Part shown: in pieces, positions 6,052 through 12,544 of the stretch | How the letters are laid out: each line of letters begins with the position of its first letter | How positions within the stretch are numbered: the stretch's first letter is position 1 | Position numbers and translations under genes: made by a program | Notes under the pieces: model-generated | What the model saw: the letters and a program-made list of their open reading frames with translations, nothing else | Told to the model about the DNA's origin: nothing | Database searches by the model: none | Origin: an uncultured Oscillospiraceae bacterium | GTDB taxonomy: Bacteria; Bacillota; Clostridia; Oscillospirales; Acutalibacteraceae | NCBI GenBank assembly: GCA_900549155.1 | Contig: URNF01000037.1 | Coordinates: 1 to 16,076 of the forward strand | DNA: 16,076 bases | Direction: 5' to 3'

Positions 6052-6081
6052 AAAAATCTCGTTCCTTTCGGAACGAGATTT
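6050..6081 (-). terminator. Terminator of the tRNA-Ala gene, abutting the recombinase stop
   Basis: A perfect 12-bp stem, 6054-6065 with 6070-6081, has a GAAA tetraloop when read on the minus strand and is followed there by seven Ts. It lies 20 nt beyond the tRNA 3' end. On the plus strand the T-tract is missing, so it mainly serves the tRNA. The T-tract region overlaps the TAA stop of the recombinase on the other strand. Confidence 0.85.
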
Positions 6082-6084
6082 CAG

Positions 6085-6194
<110 letters not shown>

Positions 6195-6256
6195 TGTAAA
6201 CAAATTGTTCAGTATTTAGTTTTCGGAAACAGGGGTGTGTACACGCTTGTGCCGGG

Positions 6257-6280
6257 CTCCCAGCTGAGCTATACCCCCAT
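6257..6280 (-). pseudogene. Detached 5' fragment of tRNA-Ala
   Basis: Twenty-four bases are identical to 6156-6179, covering the first 22 bases of the tRNA-Ala (acceptor 5' strand and part of the D arm) plus two bases upstream. The identity stops abruptly in the D loop. The intervening 77 bp is AT-richer in the middle and has no gene. The fragment lies between the promoter and the intact tRNA gene, which suggests a past insertion, duplication or incomplete excision at the D-arm end of the tRNA. Confidence 0.75.
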
Positions 6281-6318
6281 CTGCATCGCGGCGGCGATTG
6301 CCACCGACAACGACAATT

Positions 6319-6347
6319 ACTGTATCATATTTTCGGTGGGTTGTCAA
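6319..6347 (-). promoter_or_regulatory. Probable tRNA-Ala promoter
   Basis: On the minus strand TTGACA (6347-6342) is a perfect -35 and TACAGT (6324-6319) a fair -10, with a 17-bp spacer. Transcription would start near 6312, pass through the tRNA fragment at 6280-6257 and reach the intact tRNA-Ala. The position fits a tRNA gene that once began at 6278. Confidence 0.65.
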
Positions 6348-6406
6348 TACTCTTTTTGCGGAATGTGCATTTTTGCAAAAATACGGCGGGAAAAGTACAA
6401 AGGGGC

Positions 6407-6435
6407 TGGACATTTACTCTGAAATCCGCTATACT
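6407..6435 (+). promoter_or_regulatory. Promoter of the Nudix gene
   Basis: TGGACA at 6407-6412 and TATACT at 6430-6435 have a 17-bp spacer. A 7-bp perfect hairpin (AGACTCC/GGAGTCT, 6454-6460 with 6464-6470, 3-nt loop) sits in the 5' leader shortly before the Shine-Dalgarno. The 6178-6406 stretch upstream holds only the tRNA fragment and the tRNA promoter. Confidence 0.65.
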
Positions 6436-6491
6436 GACAGGTGTAGTATCGATAGACTCCGTTGGAGTCTGACTGCCTTGGAGGGCGAATG

Positions 6492-7007
6492 ATGGAACGC
6501 TGGGATCTGCTGGATGAAGAGGGAAATCCCACCGGCGAGACCATGCTCCGCGGTGCGTATATGCGCGCCGGTCAATACCACCTGGTGGTGCACATTTGGG
6601 TGGTGGACGGTCGCGGGCACATTTTGCTGCAGAAACGGTCCATGCGGCGACGGCTGATGCCGGGCGCCTGGGCGGCGACCGGGGGTTCTGCGATCGCAGG
6701 CGAGGACAGCGAAACGGCGGCGCGCCGTGAGCTGCACGAGGAGCTGGGTATTGCCACCGAGCCGGGGGAATTGAAAAAGATCGCGCGTTTGCGCCGTCGC
6801 AATGCTTTTACGGACATTTGGCTTTTGCGGCGGGACGTGGACGCAAAAGGGCTGCGCCTGCAGAAAGAAGAGGTTGCCGCCGTGCGGTGGGTGACCGAGC
6901 AGGAGTGGCGGGTGATGATCGTGAACGGGCGGTTTCACCACTACGGTCGCGCTTATTTTGATACCGTTATGCCCGCGCTGCGCGCGGCGAATGCCCCGAT
7001 CAAGTGA
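6492..7007 (+). CDS. Nudix hydrolase
   Basis: The 171-aa protein has a perfect Nudix box, GSAIAGEDSETAARRELHEELGI, spanning about residues 64-86, with REL-EEL as the metal-binding helix. Nudix enzymes hydrolyse nucleoside diphosphates linked to another moiety and need Mg2+ or Mn2+. The start MERWDLLDEEGNPTGE and the HIWVVDGRG strand resemble the YfcD and IPP-isomerase-like subgroup, but the substrate cannot be told. GGAGG at 6480-6484 favours the ATG at 6492; an adjacent in-frame ATG lies at 6489, and a TTG at 6462 has no ribosome site. The stop codon lies inside the terminator stem that follows. Confidence 0.9.
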   Translation: MERWDLLDEEGNPTGETMLRGAYMRAGQYHLVVHIWVVDGRGHILLQKRSMRRRLMPGAWAATGGSAIAGEDSETAARRELHEELGIATEPGELKKIARLRRRNAFTDIWLLRRDVDAKGLRLQKEEVAAVRWVTEQEWRVMIVNGRFHHYGRAYFDTVMPALRAANAPIK

Positions 7008-7021
7008 TCGGGGACTTTTTA
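6994..7021 (+). terminator. Intrinsic terminator overlapping the Nudix stop codon
   Basis: CCCCGATC at 6994-7001 pairs perfectly with GATCGGGG at 7006-7013 around AAGT, followed by ACTTTTTA. The TGA stop (7005-7007) is part of the hairpin. Confidence 0.8.
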
Positions 7022-7040
7022 TAAAAATGGGTGAGTATGT

Positions 7041-8204
7041 ATGACGAAATTGTTGGTGCGGCTTTTCATCCGCACGCCGGACGGGACGGATGAAAAAACG
7101 CGGTTTGCCTATGGCAAGCTGGCGGGCGGCACGGGCATTGCGTGCAATGTCCTGCTGTTTTTCATCAAGCTGGCGGCGGGACTTTTGGCATCCAGCGTGG
7201 CGATCATTGCGGACGCCTTCAACAACCTGTCGGATGCAGGCTCGTCCATTGTCACGCTTCTCGGCTTCAAGCTGTCTGCCGCTCCCGCCGACAGGGAGCA
7301 TCCGTTCGGACACGGGCGGATGGAATATCTTTCGGCGCTTGCCGTGGCGGCGCTCATCATGGTGGCGGGCTTTGAGCTGGCGCTGTCGTCGGCAGAGAAA
7401 ATTTTTGCGCCGTCGCTGCCGCAGGTCAATTTTCTGACGCTCGGCATCCTTGTCCTGTCCATGGCGGTCAAGCTGTGGATGGCACTTTTCTATCGCCGCA
7501 TCGGCAAAAAGATCGACTCGGAGACGCTGGTCGCTGCCTGTGCGGACAGCCGCAACGATGTCATTTGCACCGGCGTGGTGCTGGTGTCGGCGGCGGTGAG
7601 CATGGCGTTCGGACTGGCGGTGGACGGCTATGTCGGTGTTTTGGTGGCGCTTTTTGTTTTGTGGTCGGGATTTTCTATCATGCGGGAAACGGTGTCGCCG
7701 CTGTTGGGACAGGCGCCCGACCCCGCACTCGTCAAGGAGATCAGCGACACGGTGCTGTCGTTTGACGGCATTGTGGGTATGCATGACCTGATGGTGCACA
7801 ACTACGGACCGGGACGGGTGATCGTTTCGCTGCACGCGGAAGTGCCCTGCGATGTGCCGATCACCAAGAGCCATGATGTGGTGGACTGTGCCGAGCGGGA
7901 ACTGAAAGAGAAATTTCATGTCAGCGCCTGCATCCACATGGATCCCGTGGACGTTGCCGACCCGCGCACAAAAGAACTGAAGCAGGTGGCGCAAAAAATT
8001 CTGAAAGAGGTCGACGAGCGCCTGTCGCTGCACGATTTTCGCGTTGTGCCGGGTGACACGCACACCAACCTCATTTTCGACATGGTCGTGCCGTTCGAGC
8101 TGGAGGAGCAGCGCAGTGCGCTGATCTTAGAGGTGCAGCGCCGCATTCACGCGGTGGACGGACATCTTTTCGCGGTCATCACTGCGGAACACAGCTATAT
8201 TTGA
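7041..8204 (+). CDS. Cation diffusion facilitator (CDF) family metal exporter
   Basis: The 387-aa protein has six predicted membrane helices in about residues 28-215 and a cytoplasmic C-terminal region (about 220-387) long enough for two ZT-dimer-like units. The metal sites are seen in TM2 (Asp58-x3-Asn62 in ADAFNNLSDAGSS) and TM5 (Asp169-x3-Asp173 in ADSRNDV). HPFGHGRMEYLSAL between TM2 and TM3 is a family signature. CDF proteins export divalent metals by proton antiport. The Asn in TM2 in place of the usual Asp of Zn/Fe exporters may point to Mn2+, which is tentative. GGTGAG at 7030-7035 is the likely ribosome site. No separate promoter is visible in the 33 bp after the Nudix terminator, so expression may depend on read-through or on a promoter inside the Nudix gene. 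Confidence 0.9.
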   Translation: MTKLLVRLFIRTPDGTDEKTRFAYGKLAGGTGIACNVLLFFIKLAAGLLASSVAIIADAFNNLSDAGSSIVTLLGFKLSAAPADREHPFGHGRMEYLSALAVAALIMVAGFELALSSAEKIFAPSLPQVNFLTLGILVLSMAVKLWMALFYRRIGKKIDSETLVAACADSRNDVICTGVVLVSAAVSMAFGLAVDGYVGVLVALFVLWSGFSIMRETVSPLLGQAPDPALVKEISDTVLSFDGIVGMHDLMVHNYGPGRVIVSLHAEVPCDVPITKSHDVVDCAERELKEKFHVSACIHMDPVDVADPRTKELKQVAQKILKEVDERLSLHDFRVVPGDTHTNLIFDMVVPFELEEQRSALILEVQRRIHAVDGHLFAVITAEHSYI

Positions 8205-8207
8205 TAC

Positions 8208-8236
8208 TTGAATTTTCAAAAGAAAAGTGGTATACT
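8208..8236 (+). promoter_or_regulatory. Promoter of the mgtE leader transcript
   Basis: TTGAAT at 8208-8213 and TATACT at 8231-8236 are 17 bp apart, starting four bases after the CDF stop codon. Transcription would begin near 8243 and give an approximately 170-nt leader before mgtE. Confidence 0.7.
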
Positions 8237-8268
8237 AACTTTACTGTTAACGGAAGGGAAGTGATCGC

Positions 8269-8355
8269 ATGGAAACACCTGATGTGCCTCGAAGTTGTCG
8301 GCTGAAAAACAGAACAGGAGTGTTTTTGATGCGCGCTTCCCGACTCGGTTTCTGA
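8269..8355 (+). CDS. Putative 28-aa leader peptide upstream of mgtE
   Basis: The ORF begins METPDVPRSCRLKNR and ends ASRLGF. It stands about 26 nt after the predicted transcription start with GGAAGGGAAG at 8252-8261 as a moderate ribosome site. The first eight residues hold Glu, Asp and two Pro, and a basic stretch follows, a composition like enterobacterial MgtL (MEPDPTPLPRRRLK by recall), whose acidic/Pro start destabilises ribosomes at low Mg2+. Codons 15-18 contain GAACAGGAG (8312-8320), which is complementary to the hairpin arm in front of mgtE. The stop codon (8353-8355) lies in the loop of the terminator at 8339-8374. These couplings to downstream RNA structures favour a regulatory peptide over a chance frame, but no translation evidence exists in the sequence itself. 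Confidence 0.55.
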   Translation: METPDVPRSCRLKNRTGVFLMRASRLGF

Positions 8356-8374
8356 AAACGAGTACGGGCTTTTT
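8339..8374 (+). terminator. Leader terminator (attenuator) before mgtE
   Basis: CCCGACTCG at 8339-8347 pairs with CGAGTACGGG at 8359-8368, with one bulged A at 8364. TTT/AAA extends the stem past one mismatch, and C plus five Ts (8370-8374) follow. The left arm is coded by the last codons of the leader ORF, so a ribosome finishing the leader would block this hairpin. Confidence 0.75.
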
Positions 8375-8381
8375 GTGCGTG

Positions 8382-8413
8382 CCTCCTGTTCGTTGGAACG
8401 GGAGGTATTTTTT
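8382..8413 (+). promoter_or_regulatory. Shine-Dalgarno-sequestering hairpin/second terminator of mgtE
   Basis: CCTCCTGTTC at 8382-8391 pairs with GAACGGGAGG at 8396-8405 (10 bp, one wobble, GTTG loop). The right arm contains the mgtE Shine-Dalgarno GGAGGT. TATTTTTT then leads directly into the ATG at 8414, so the hairpin could act as a terminator and also hide the ribosome site. The left arm can instead pair over nine perfect bases with 8312-8320 in the leader ORF, which would free the ribosome site. Confidence 0.7.
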
Positions 8414-9784
8414 ATGGCAGAAGAAAAGGAGCAGCTTTTGGAAGAGCTGCTGGAGAGCCGACAATTCAACCGCGTGCGCGACATGCTCGCCGACATGAAC
8501 GCGGTGGACATTGCCGCACTTTTGGAGGATCGCAGCGACGAACAGACGCTTTTGCTGTTTCGCCTGCTGCCGAAAACGCTGGCGGCGGAAGCGTTCGCCT
8601 ATATGGAGCACGACACGCAGGAGCGACTCATCGGCGTTCTGACCGACAGGGAGCTGGCGTCGGTCATGGACGAGCTGAACATGGACGACGCCGCCGATCT
8701 TGTTGATGAGATGCCCGCCAATGTTGTCAAAAGGGTGCTGCGCATGACCGATCCGGCGGATCGCCGCATCATCAATCAGCTGTTGCTTTACCCCGAGGAC
8801 AGCGCAGGCAGCGTGCTCACCACGGAGTTTGTCGATCTGAAGGCGTCAATGACGGTGGACGAGGCGCTCGACTATATCCGTCGCTTCGGACCGGACAAGG
8901 AAACGATCTATACCTGTTATGTCACCGACGCCGATCGGCATCTTGAAGGCGTTCTGACGGTCAAGGAGCTGCTGTTGAACAGCGGTGACCGCCGCGTCGG
9001 CGATCTCATGGAGACAAACGTGATCTCGGTCACTACGACGGAGGATCAGGAGCAGGTGGCGGCGCTGTTCGCCAAATATGACCTCATTGCGCTGCCCGTT
9101 GTGGACAGCGAGGGTCGACTCGTCGGCATCATCACCGTCGACGACGTCGTCGACATCATGCGCAAGGAGACCACAGAGGATATCGAAAAAATGGCGGCTA
9201 TTTTGCCGACCGACCGTCCGTATCTCAAGACGGGTGTTTTCGAGACCTACCGCAAGCGTATTCCGTGGCTTTTGCTGCTCATGGTCTCGGCAACGTTCAC
9301 AGGCATGATCATCACCCGCTTTGAAACGGCACTGTCTTCGGTGGTGGCGCTGGCGGCGTTCATGCCGATGCTGATGGACACGGGCGGCAACTCCGGCAGC
9401 CAGGCATCTGTTTCCATCATCCGCAGCCTGGCGCTGGGCGAGGTGGAATTCCGCGATGTGCTGCGCGTGGTCTGGAAGGAGCTGCGGGTGTCGATCGTGT
9501 GCGGCACGACGCTGGCGGCGGCGAACTTTGCGAAGATCATGCTGTTTGACAATTTGGTGCTCAAAAGCGGCATTTCGATGTCGGTGGCGCTGGTGGTGTG
9601 TCTCACCATTCTCTTCACCGTGATCATCGCCAAGCTGGTCGGCTGCACGCTGCCGCTGTTTGCCAAAAAATGCGGCTTTGACCCTGCGGTGATGGCAAGT
9701 CCGTTCATCACCACCATTGTCGACGCAGTGTCGCTGGTGGTCTATTTCCAAATGGCGACGCTTTTGCTGCATTTGTCTCTGTAA
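8414..9784 (+). CDS. mgtE: MgtE family Mg2+ channel/transporter
   Basis: The 456-aa protein has the full MgtE layout. A helical N domain covers about residues 10-125 and ends in the signature LLYPEDSAGSVLTTEF. Two CBS domains follow at about 135-258 (CYVTDADRHLEGVLTVKEL and LPVVDSEGRLVGIITVDDV), and five membrane helices lie in about 275-455. MDTGGNSGSQAS and SPFITTIVDAVSL are the conserved pore segments, including the Asp of the permeation path. In characterised MgtE, Mg2+ bound between N and CBS domains closes the channel. The start MAEEKEQ is chosen because GGAGGT at 8401-8406 lies eight bases upstream; the GTG at 8375 would put the regulatory hairpin inside the gene. Expression is probably set by the leader region. 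It converges on the ABC-F gene at a shared terminator. Confidence 0.93.
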   Translation: MAEEKEQLLEELLESRQFNRVRDMLADMNAVDIAALLEDRSDEQTLLLFRLLPKTLAAEAFAYMEHDTQERLIGVLTDRELASVMDELNMDDAADLVDEMPANVVKRVLRMTDPADRRIINQLLLYPEDSAGSVLTTEFVDLKASMTVDEALDYIRRFGPDKETIYTCYVTDADRHLEGVLTVKELLLNSGDRRVGDLMETNVISVTTTEDQEQVAALFAKYDLIALPVVDSEGRLVGIITVDDVVDIMRKETTEDIEKMAAILPTDRPYLKTGVFETYRKRIPWLLLLMVSATFTGMIITRFETALSSVVALAAFMPMLMDTGGNSGSQASVSIIRSLALGEVEFRDVLRVVWKELRVSIVCGTTLAAANFAKIMLFDNLVLKSGISMSVALVVCLTILFTVIIAKLVGCTLPLFAKKCGFDPAVMASPFITTIVDAVSLVVYFQMATLLLHLSL

Positions 9785-9788
9785 ACCG

Positions 9789-9830
9789 AAGAACGCCCGC
9801 CGATCGTGCGATCGGCGGGCGTTCTTTTTT
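9789..9830. terminator. Bidirectional terminator between mgtE and the ABC-F gene
   Basis: A perfect 17-bp stem, 9789-9805 with 9810-9826, has a GTGC loop and is followed on the plus strand by Ts to 9830. It lies five bases after the mgtE stop and twelve before the end of the convergent ABC-F gene. The minus-strand T-run is weaker. Confidence 0.9.
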
Positions 9831-9837
9831 GTGTACA

Positions 9838-11433
9838 TTATTTGTTGGCGGCTTTGAATTCCAAAAATTCGTCATAGGTCATCTTCTTGTCGAGCAGCTT
9901 GCCGTCTTTCAGCTCCATGATGCGGTTGGCGACCGTTTGCACGAACTGATGGTCATAGGACGAGAACAGCACGATGCCGGGGAAGGCGGAAAGTCCGTCG
10001 TTCACGGCGGTGATGGATTCAAGGTCGAGGTGGTTGGTGGGCTGGTCGAGCATCAGCACGTTCGAGGAATACATCATCATGCGGGACAGCATGCAGCGCA
10101 CCTTTTCGCCGCCGGAGAGCACCTCGACGGGCTTTAACACATCGTCGCCGGAGAACAGCATCTTGCCGAGGAAGCCGCGCAGATAGGTCTCGGTGTTGTC
10201 CGCCGCATACTGAGACAGCCACTGAAGAATGGGCAGCTTCACACCGTCGAAATAGGCGGAGTTGTCCTTGGGAAAATACGAGGTGGTGATGGTGCTGCCC
10301 CATTTATAGCTGCCGCTGTCCGGCTCCAGCTCGCCGTTGATGATCTTGAAAAGCGTGGTGGTGGCGATCTCATCCTGTCCGACGAATGCAATCTTGTCGC
10401 CCTTGTTGACACGGAACGACACATCGTCCAAAACCTTGACGCCGTCGACGGTCTTGGTGAGATTTTCCACAGTCAGGATCTCCTTGCCCGGCTCGCGCTC
10501 CATTTGGAAGCCGACATACGGATAGCGACGGGAAGAAGCGGGCATTTCCTCAACCGACAGCTTTTCGAGCAGCTTGCGGCGGGAGGTCGCCTGACGCGAC
10601 TTGGATTTGTTGGCGGAAAAGCGCTCGATGAAGCTCTGCAGCTCGCGGATCTTGTCCTCGCGCTTTTTGTTCTGATCGCGCATCATTTTCTGCATGAGTT
10701 GGCTGGACGCATACCAGAAATCGTAGTTGCCGACATAAATCTTGATCTGCGTGTAGTCCACGTCCACAATGTGGGTGCAGACATTGTTGAGGAAGTGGCG
10801 GTCGTGGGAGACCACGATGACCGTGCCCGTGTAGTCCATGAGGAAGTCCTCAAGCCAGCGGATGGAGTCGATGTCCAGGTGGTTGGTCGGCTCGTCGAGC
10901 AGGATGATGTCGGGATGACCGAACAGTGCGCGTGCAAGGAGAATTTTCACCTTTTCGCGGTCGGGCAGGGTGGACATGAGATCATAGAGATGCTCGTCGC
11001 CGATGCCGAGTCCCTGCAAAAGCTGCGCCGCCTCGGTCTCGGCGTCCCAGCCGTTCATTTCGGCAAATTCGCCCTCAAGCTCCGCCGCCAGCGCGCCGTC
11101 CTCGTCGGAGAAATCCTCTTTGGCATACAGCGCGTCTTTCTGCTTCATGACCTCATACAGGCGCGCGTTGCCCTGGATGATGGTGTCGAGAACGGTGAAT
11201 TCGTCATAGGCATAGTGATCCTGCTTCAAGACCGACATGCGCGTTTTCGGAGCGACGATGACCTCGCCCGTCGACGGCTCCAGATCGCCGGAGAGAATCC
11301 GCAGGAAGGTGGATTTGCCGGCACCGTTGGCGCCGATCACACCGTAGCAGTTGCCGGGGACAAATTTCAGGTCGACATGCTTGAAAAGATTTTGTCCGCC
11401 GAAGTTTAAGCTGACATCCGATACTGTAATCAT
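9838..11433 (-). CDS. ABC-F family ATPase (YkpA/YbiT type) with degenerate second ATPase site
   Basis: The 531-aa protein has two ABC domains joined by a charged linker (about 235-315) and no membrane segments, as in ribosome-associated ABC-F factors. Domain 1 is canonical: Walker A GANGAGKST (34-42), LLDEPTNHLD and the switch SHDRHF. Domain 2 is degenerate: GQDEIATTT (352-360) has Thr358 where the Walker A lysine belongs, Walker B reads MLDQPTNHLD with Gln464 in place of the catalytic Glu, and the switch reads SSYDHQF with Tyr493 for His. Its LSGGEKVRCML signature is intact. The relative YkpA of Bacillus also has an unusual second Walker A and a SYD switch, by recall, so part of this is family-typical. 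It follows dacA by 15 bp with GTGAGGA as ribosome site and is probably co-transcribed with it. ABC-F roles range from translation rescue to antibiotic protection; none can be assigned. Confidence 0.9.
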   Translation of the reverse strand: MITVSDVSLNFGGQNLFKHVDLKFVPGNCYGVIGANGAGKSTFLRILSGDLEPSTGEVIVAPKTRMSVLKQDHYAYDEFTVLDTIIQGNARLYEVMKQKDALYAKEDFSDEDGALAAELEGEFAEMNGWDAETEAAQLLQGLGIGDEHLYDLMSTLPDREKVKILLARALFGHPDIILLDEPTNHLDIDSIRWLEDFLMDYTGTVIVVSHDRHFLNNVCTHIVDVDYTQIKIYVGNYDFWYASSQLMQKMMRDQNKKREDKIRELQSFIERFSANKSKSRQATSRRKLLEKLSVEEMPASSRRYPYVGFQMEREPGKEILTVENLTKTVDGVKVLDDVSFRVNKGDKIAFVGQDEIATTTLFKIINGELEPDSGSYKWGSTITTSYFPKDNSAYFDGVKLPILQWLSQYAADNTETYLRGFLGKMLFSGDDVLKPVEVLSGGEKVRCMLSRMMMYSSNVLMLDQPTNHLDLESITAVNDGLSAFPGIVLFSSYDHQFVQTVANRIMELKDGKLLDKKMTYDEFLEFKAANK

Positions 11434-11448
11434 GTAGTAATCCTCACT

Positions 11449-12465
11449 TTAATTTTTCAGTACGGCGTCGAAACACACGGTGAAAAGACCGCGTGCGTCC
11501 TCGAAGCGCCCGTCGCTGTTTTCCGCACCCATGAGAATGGCGATCAGGGTGACGCCGTCCTTTTCGGCGCTTGCCGCCAGACAGTAGCCTGCCTGGTCGG
11601 TGTGGCCGGTCTTCATGCCGGTCGCGCTGTCAAAATAATAGCGCGTGCCGGTGCGCAGCAGATAGTTGGTGTTATACCAGGTGACGCCGCTCTCGCCGGA
11701 CAGGAAGCTGCGGGTGACCTGCGCTTCGCTGATGACACCGGCGATGGTCGGCTGCGCATAGGCATATTTGGCGATGCGCAGCATGTCGGCGGCGGTGGTA
11801 TAGTGGTTGACGTTGTGGATGCCGTCGGGATTGGCGAAATGCGAATGCGTCGCGCCGAGCTCGGTGGCGGTCGTGTTCATTTCGCGGCAGAACATGGCGA
11901 TGGCGTCCTTGGCGGACAGGTTGCTGTTGTTCGCAATGATCCTGCCGACGTTGGTCGCCGCAACATAGGCGGCGTCATTGCCCGAGGGCAGCAGCATCGC
12001 TTCGAGCAGCGTTTGCAGATCGAGGCGGTTGCCGATGCGCAGATAGGCGCGGCTGGATTCGGGGTCGATGAGACGGATCTCGTCGCCCACCGTGAAAACG
12101 GTGTCCTCTTTGGCATATTTGAGCGTGACGATCGCGGTGAGCAGCTTCGTCATGCTGGCGGGATAGCACTTGGTGTCCGCCTGCTTGCTGTACAGCATGG
12201 TGTCGTTTTTGACGTCATACAGCACGATATACTTCGAGGTGGTGTTGTCGTCCACAAATTCCTGCGGCAGCGGCATGGAGACCGTGACGGCAGGAGTCGG
12301 CTCCGGGTCGTCCGTTGTCGGGTCTGTCGGCTTGTCGACAGGCTTTTTCGGCAAGAAGACGGTCAGGAGAATGACGGAAAGCAGCAGCACGACAACGGCA
12401 ATGCCGATGAGCACCAGCAGCTGACGGCGGACACGGCGCCGCCGATGATAAACGGTATTTCCCAT
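11449..12465 (-). CDS. D-alanyl-D-alanine carboxypeptidase (peptidase S11, DacA/PBP5-like)
   Basis: The 338-aa protein has the three penicillin-binding motifs in order: Ser104-Met-Thr-Lys107, Ser161-Gly-Asn163 and Lys285-Thr-Gly287. It removes the terminal D-Ala from peptidoglycan stem peptides outside the membrane. An arginine-rich N-terminus (HRRRRVRRQ) followed by one hydrophobic helix (about 15-38) and a Pro/Thr/Asp-rich linker (40-60) marks a membrane-anchored type II protein rather than a cleaved signal peptide with a C-terminal amphipathic anchor; no PBP5 C-terminal domain is seen. The ATG at 12465 follows AAGGGA at a good distance; the frame extends to 12624 but that extension overlaps spoIID and looks non-native. 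TATAAT lies upstream at 12504-12499 without a good -35. ABC-F follows in the same direction after 15 bp. Confidence 0.9.
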   Translation of the reverse strand: MGNTVYHRRRRVRRQLLVLIGIAVVVLLLSVILLTVFLPKKPVDKPTDPTTDDPEPTPAVTVSMPLPQEFVDDNTTSKYIVLYDVKNDTMLYSKQADTKCYPASMTKLLTAIVTLKYAKEDTVFTVGDEIRLIDPESSRAYLRIGNRLDLQTLLEAMLLPSGNDAAYVAATNVGRIIANNSNLSAKDAIAMFCREMNTTATELGATHSHFANPDGIHNVNHYTTAADMLRIAKYAYAQPTIAGVISEAQVTRSFLSGESGVTWYNTNYLLRTGTRYYFDSATGMKTGHTDQAGYCLAASAEKDGVTLIAILMGAENSDGRFEDARGLFTVCFDAVLKN

Positions 12466-12498
12466 GTTTTTCGTCCCTTTTGTTTCATAGTCCTTACT

Positions 12499-12504
12499 AT
12501 TATA
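12499..12504 (-). promoter_or_regulatory. Possible -10 box upstream of the carboxypeptidase gene
   Basis: TATAAT is read on the minus strand about 35 bp before the ATG. No acceptable -35 hexamer lies 16-18 bp further upstream, so dacA may rely on an extended or activated promoter or on transcription from spoIID. Confidence 0.35.
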
Positions 12505-12544
12505 TAGGAAAATCGGGCGAAAGAAAAGCCTTTTTTGAAATTTT

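Noticed and set aside
6429..8063. 544-codon minus-strand frame opposite the Nudix and CDF genes
   Set aside because: It is a His/Arg-rich shadow of GC-biased codons in two well-supported plus-strand genes.
8237..8413. M-box Mg2+ riboswitch before mgtE
   Set aside because: The conserved M-box core segments known from Bacillus mgtE are not visible; the complementarities found do not follow that fold. A covariance-model scan would settle it.
8846..9838. 330-codon minus-strand frame opposite mgtE
   Set aside because: His/Arg/Gln-rich shadow of mgtE, crossing the shared terminator.
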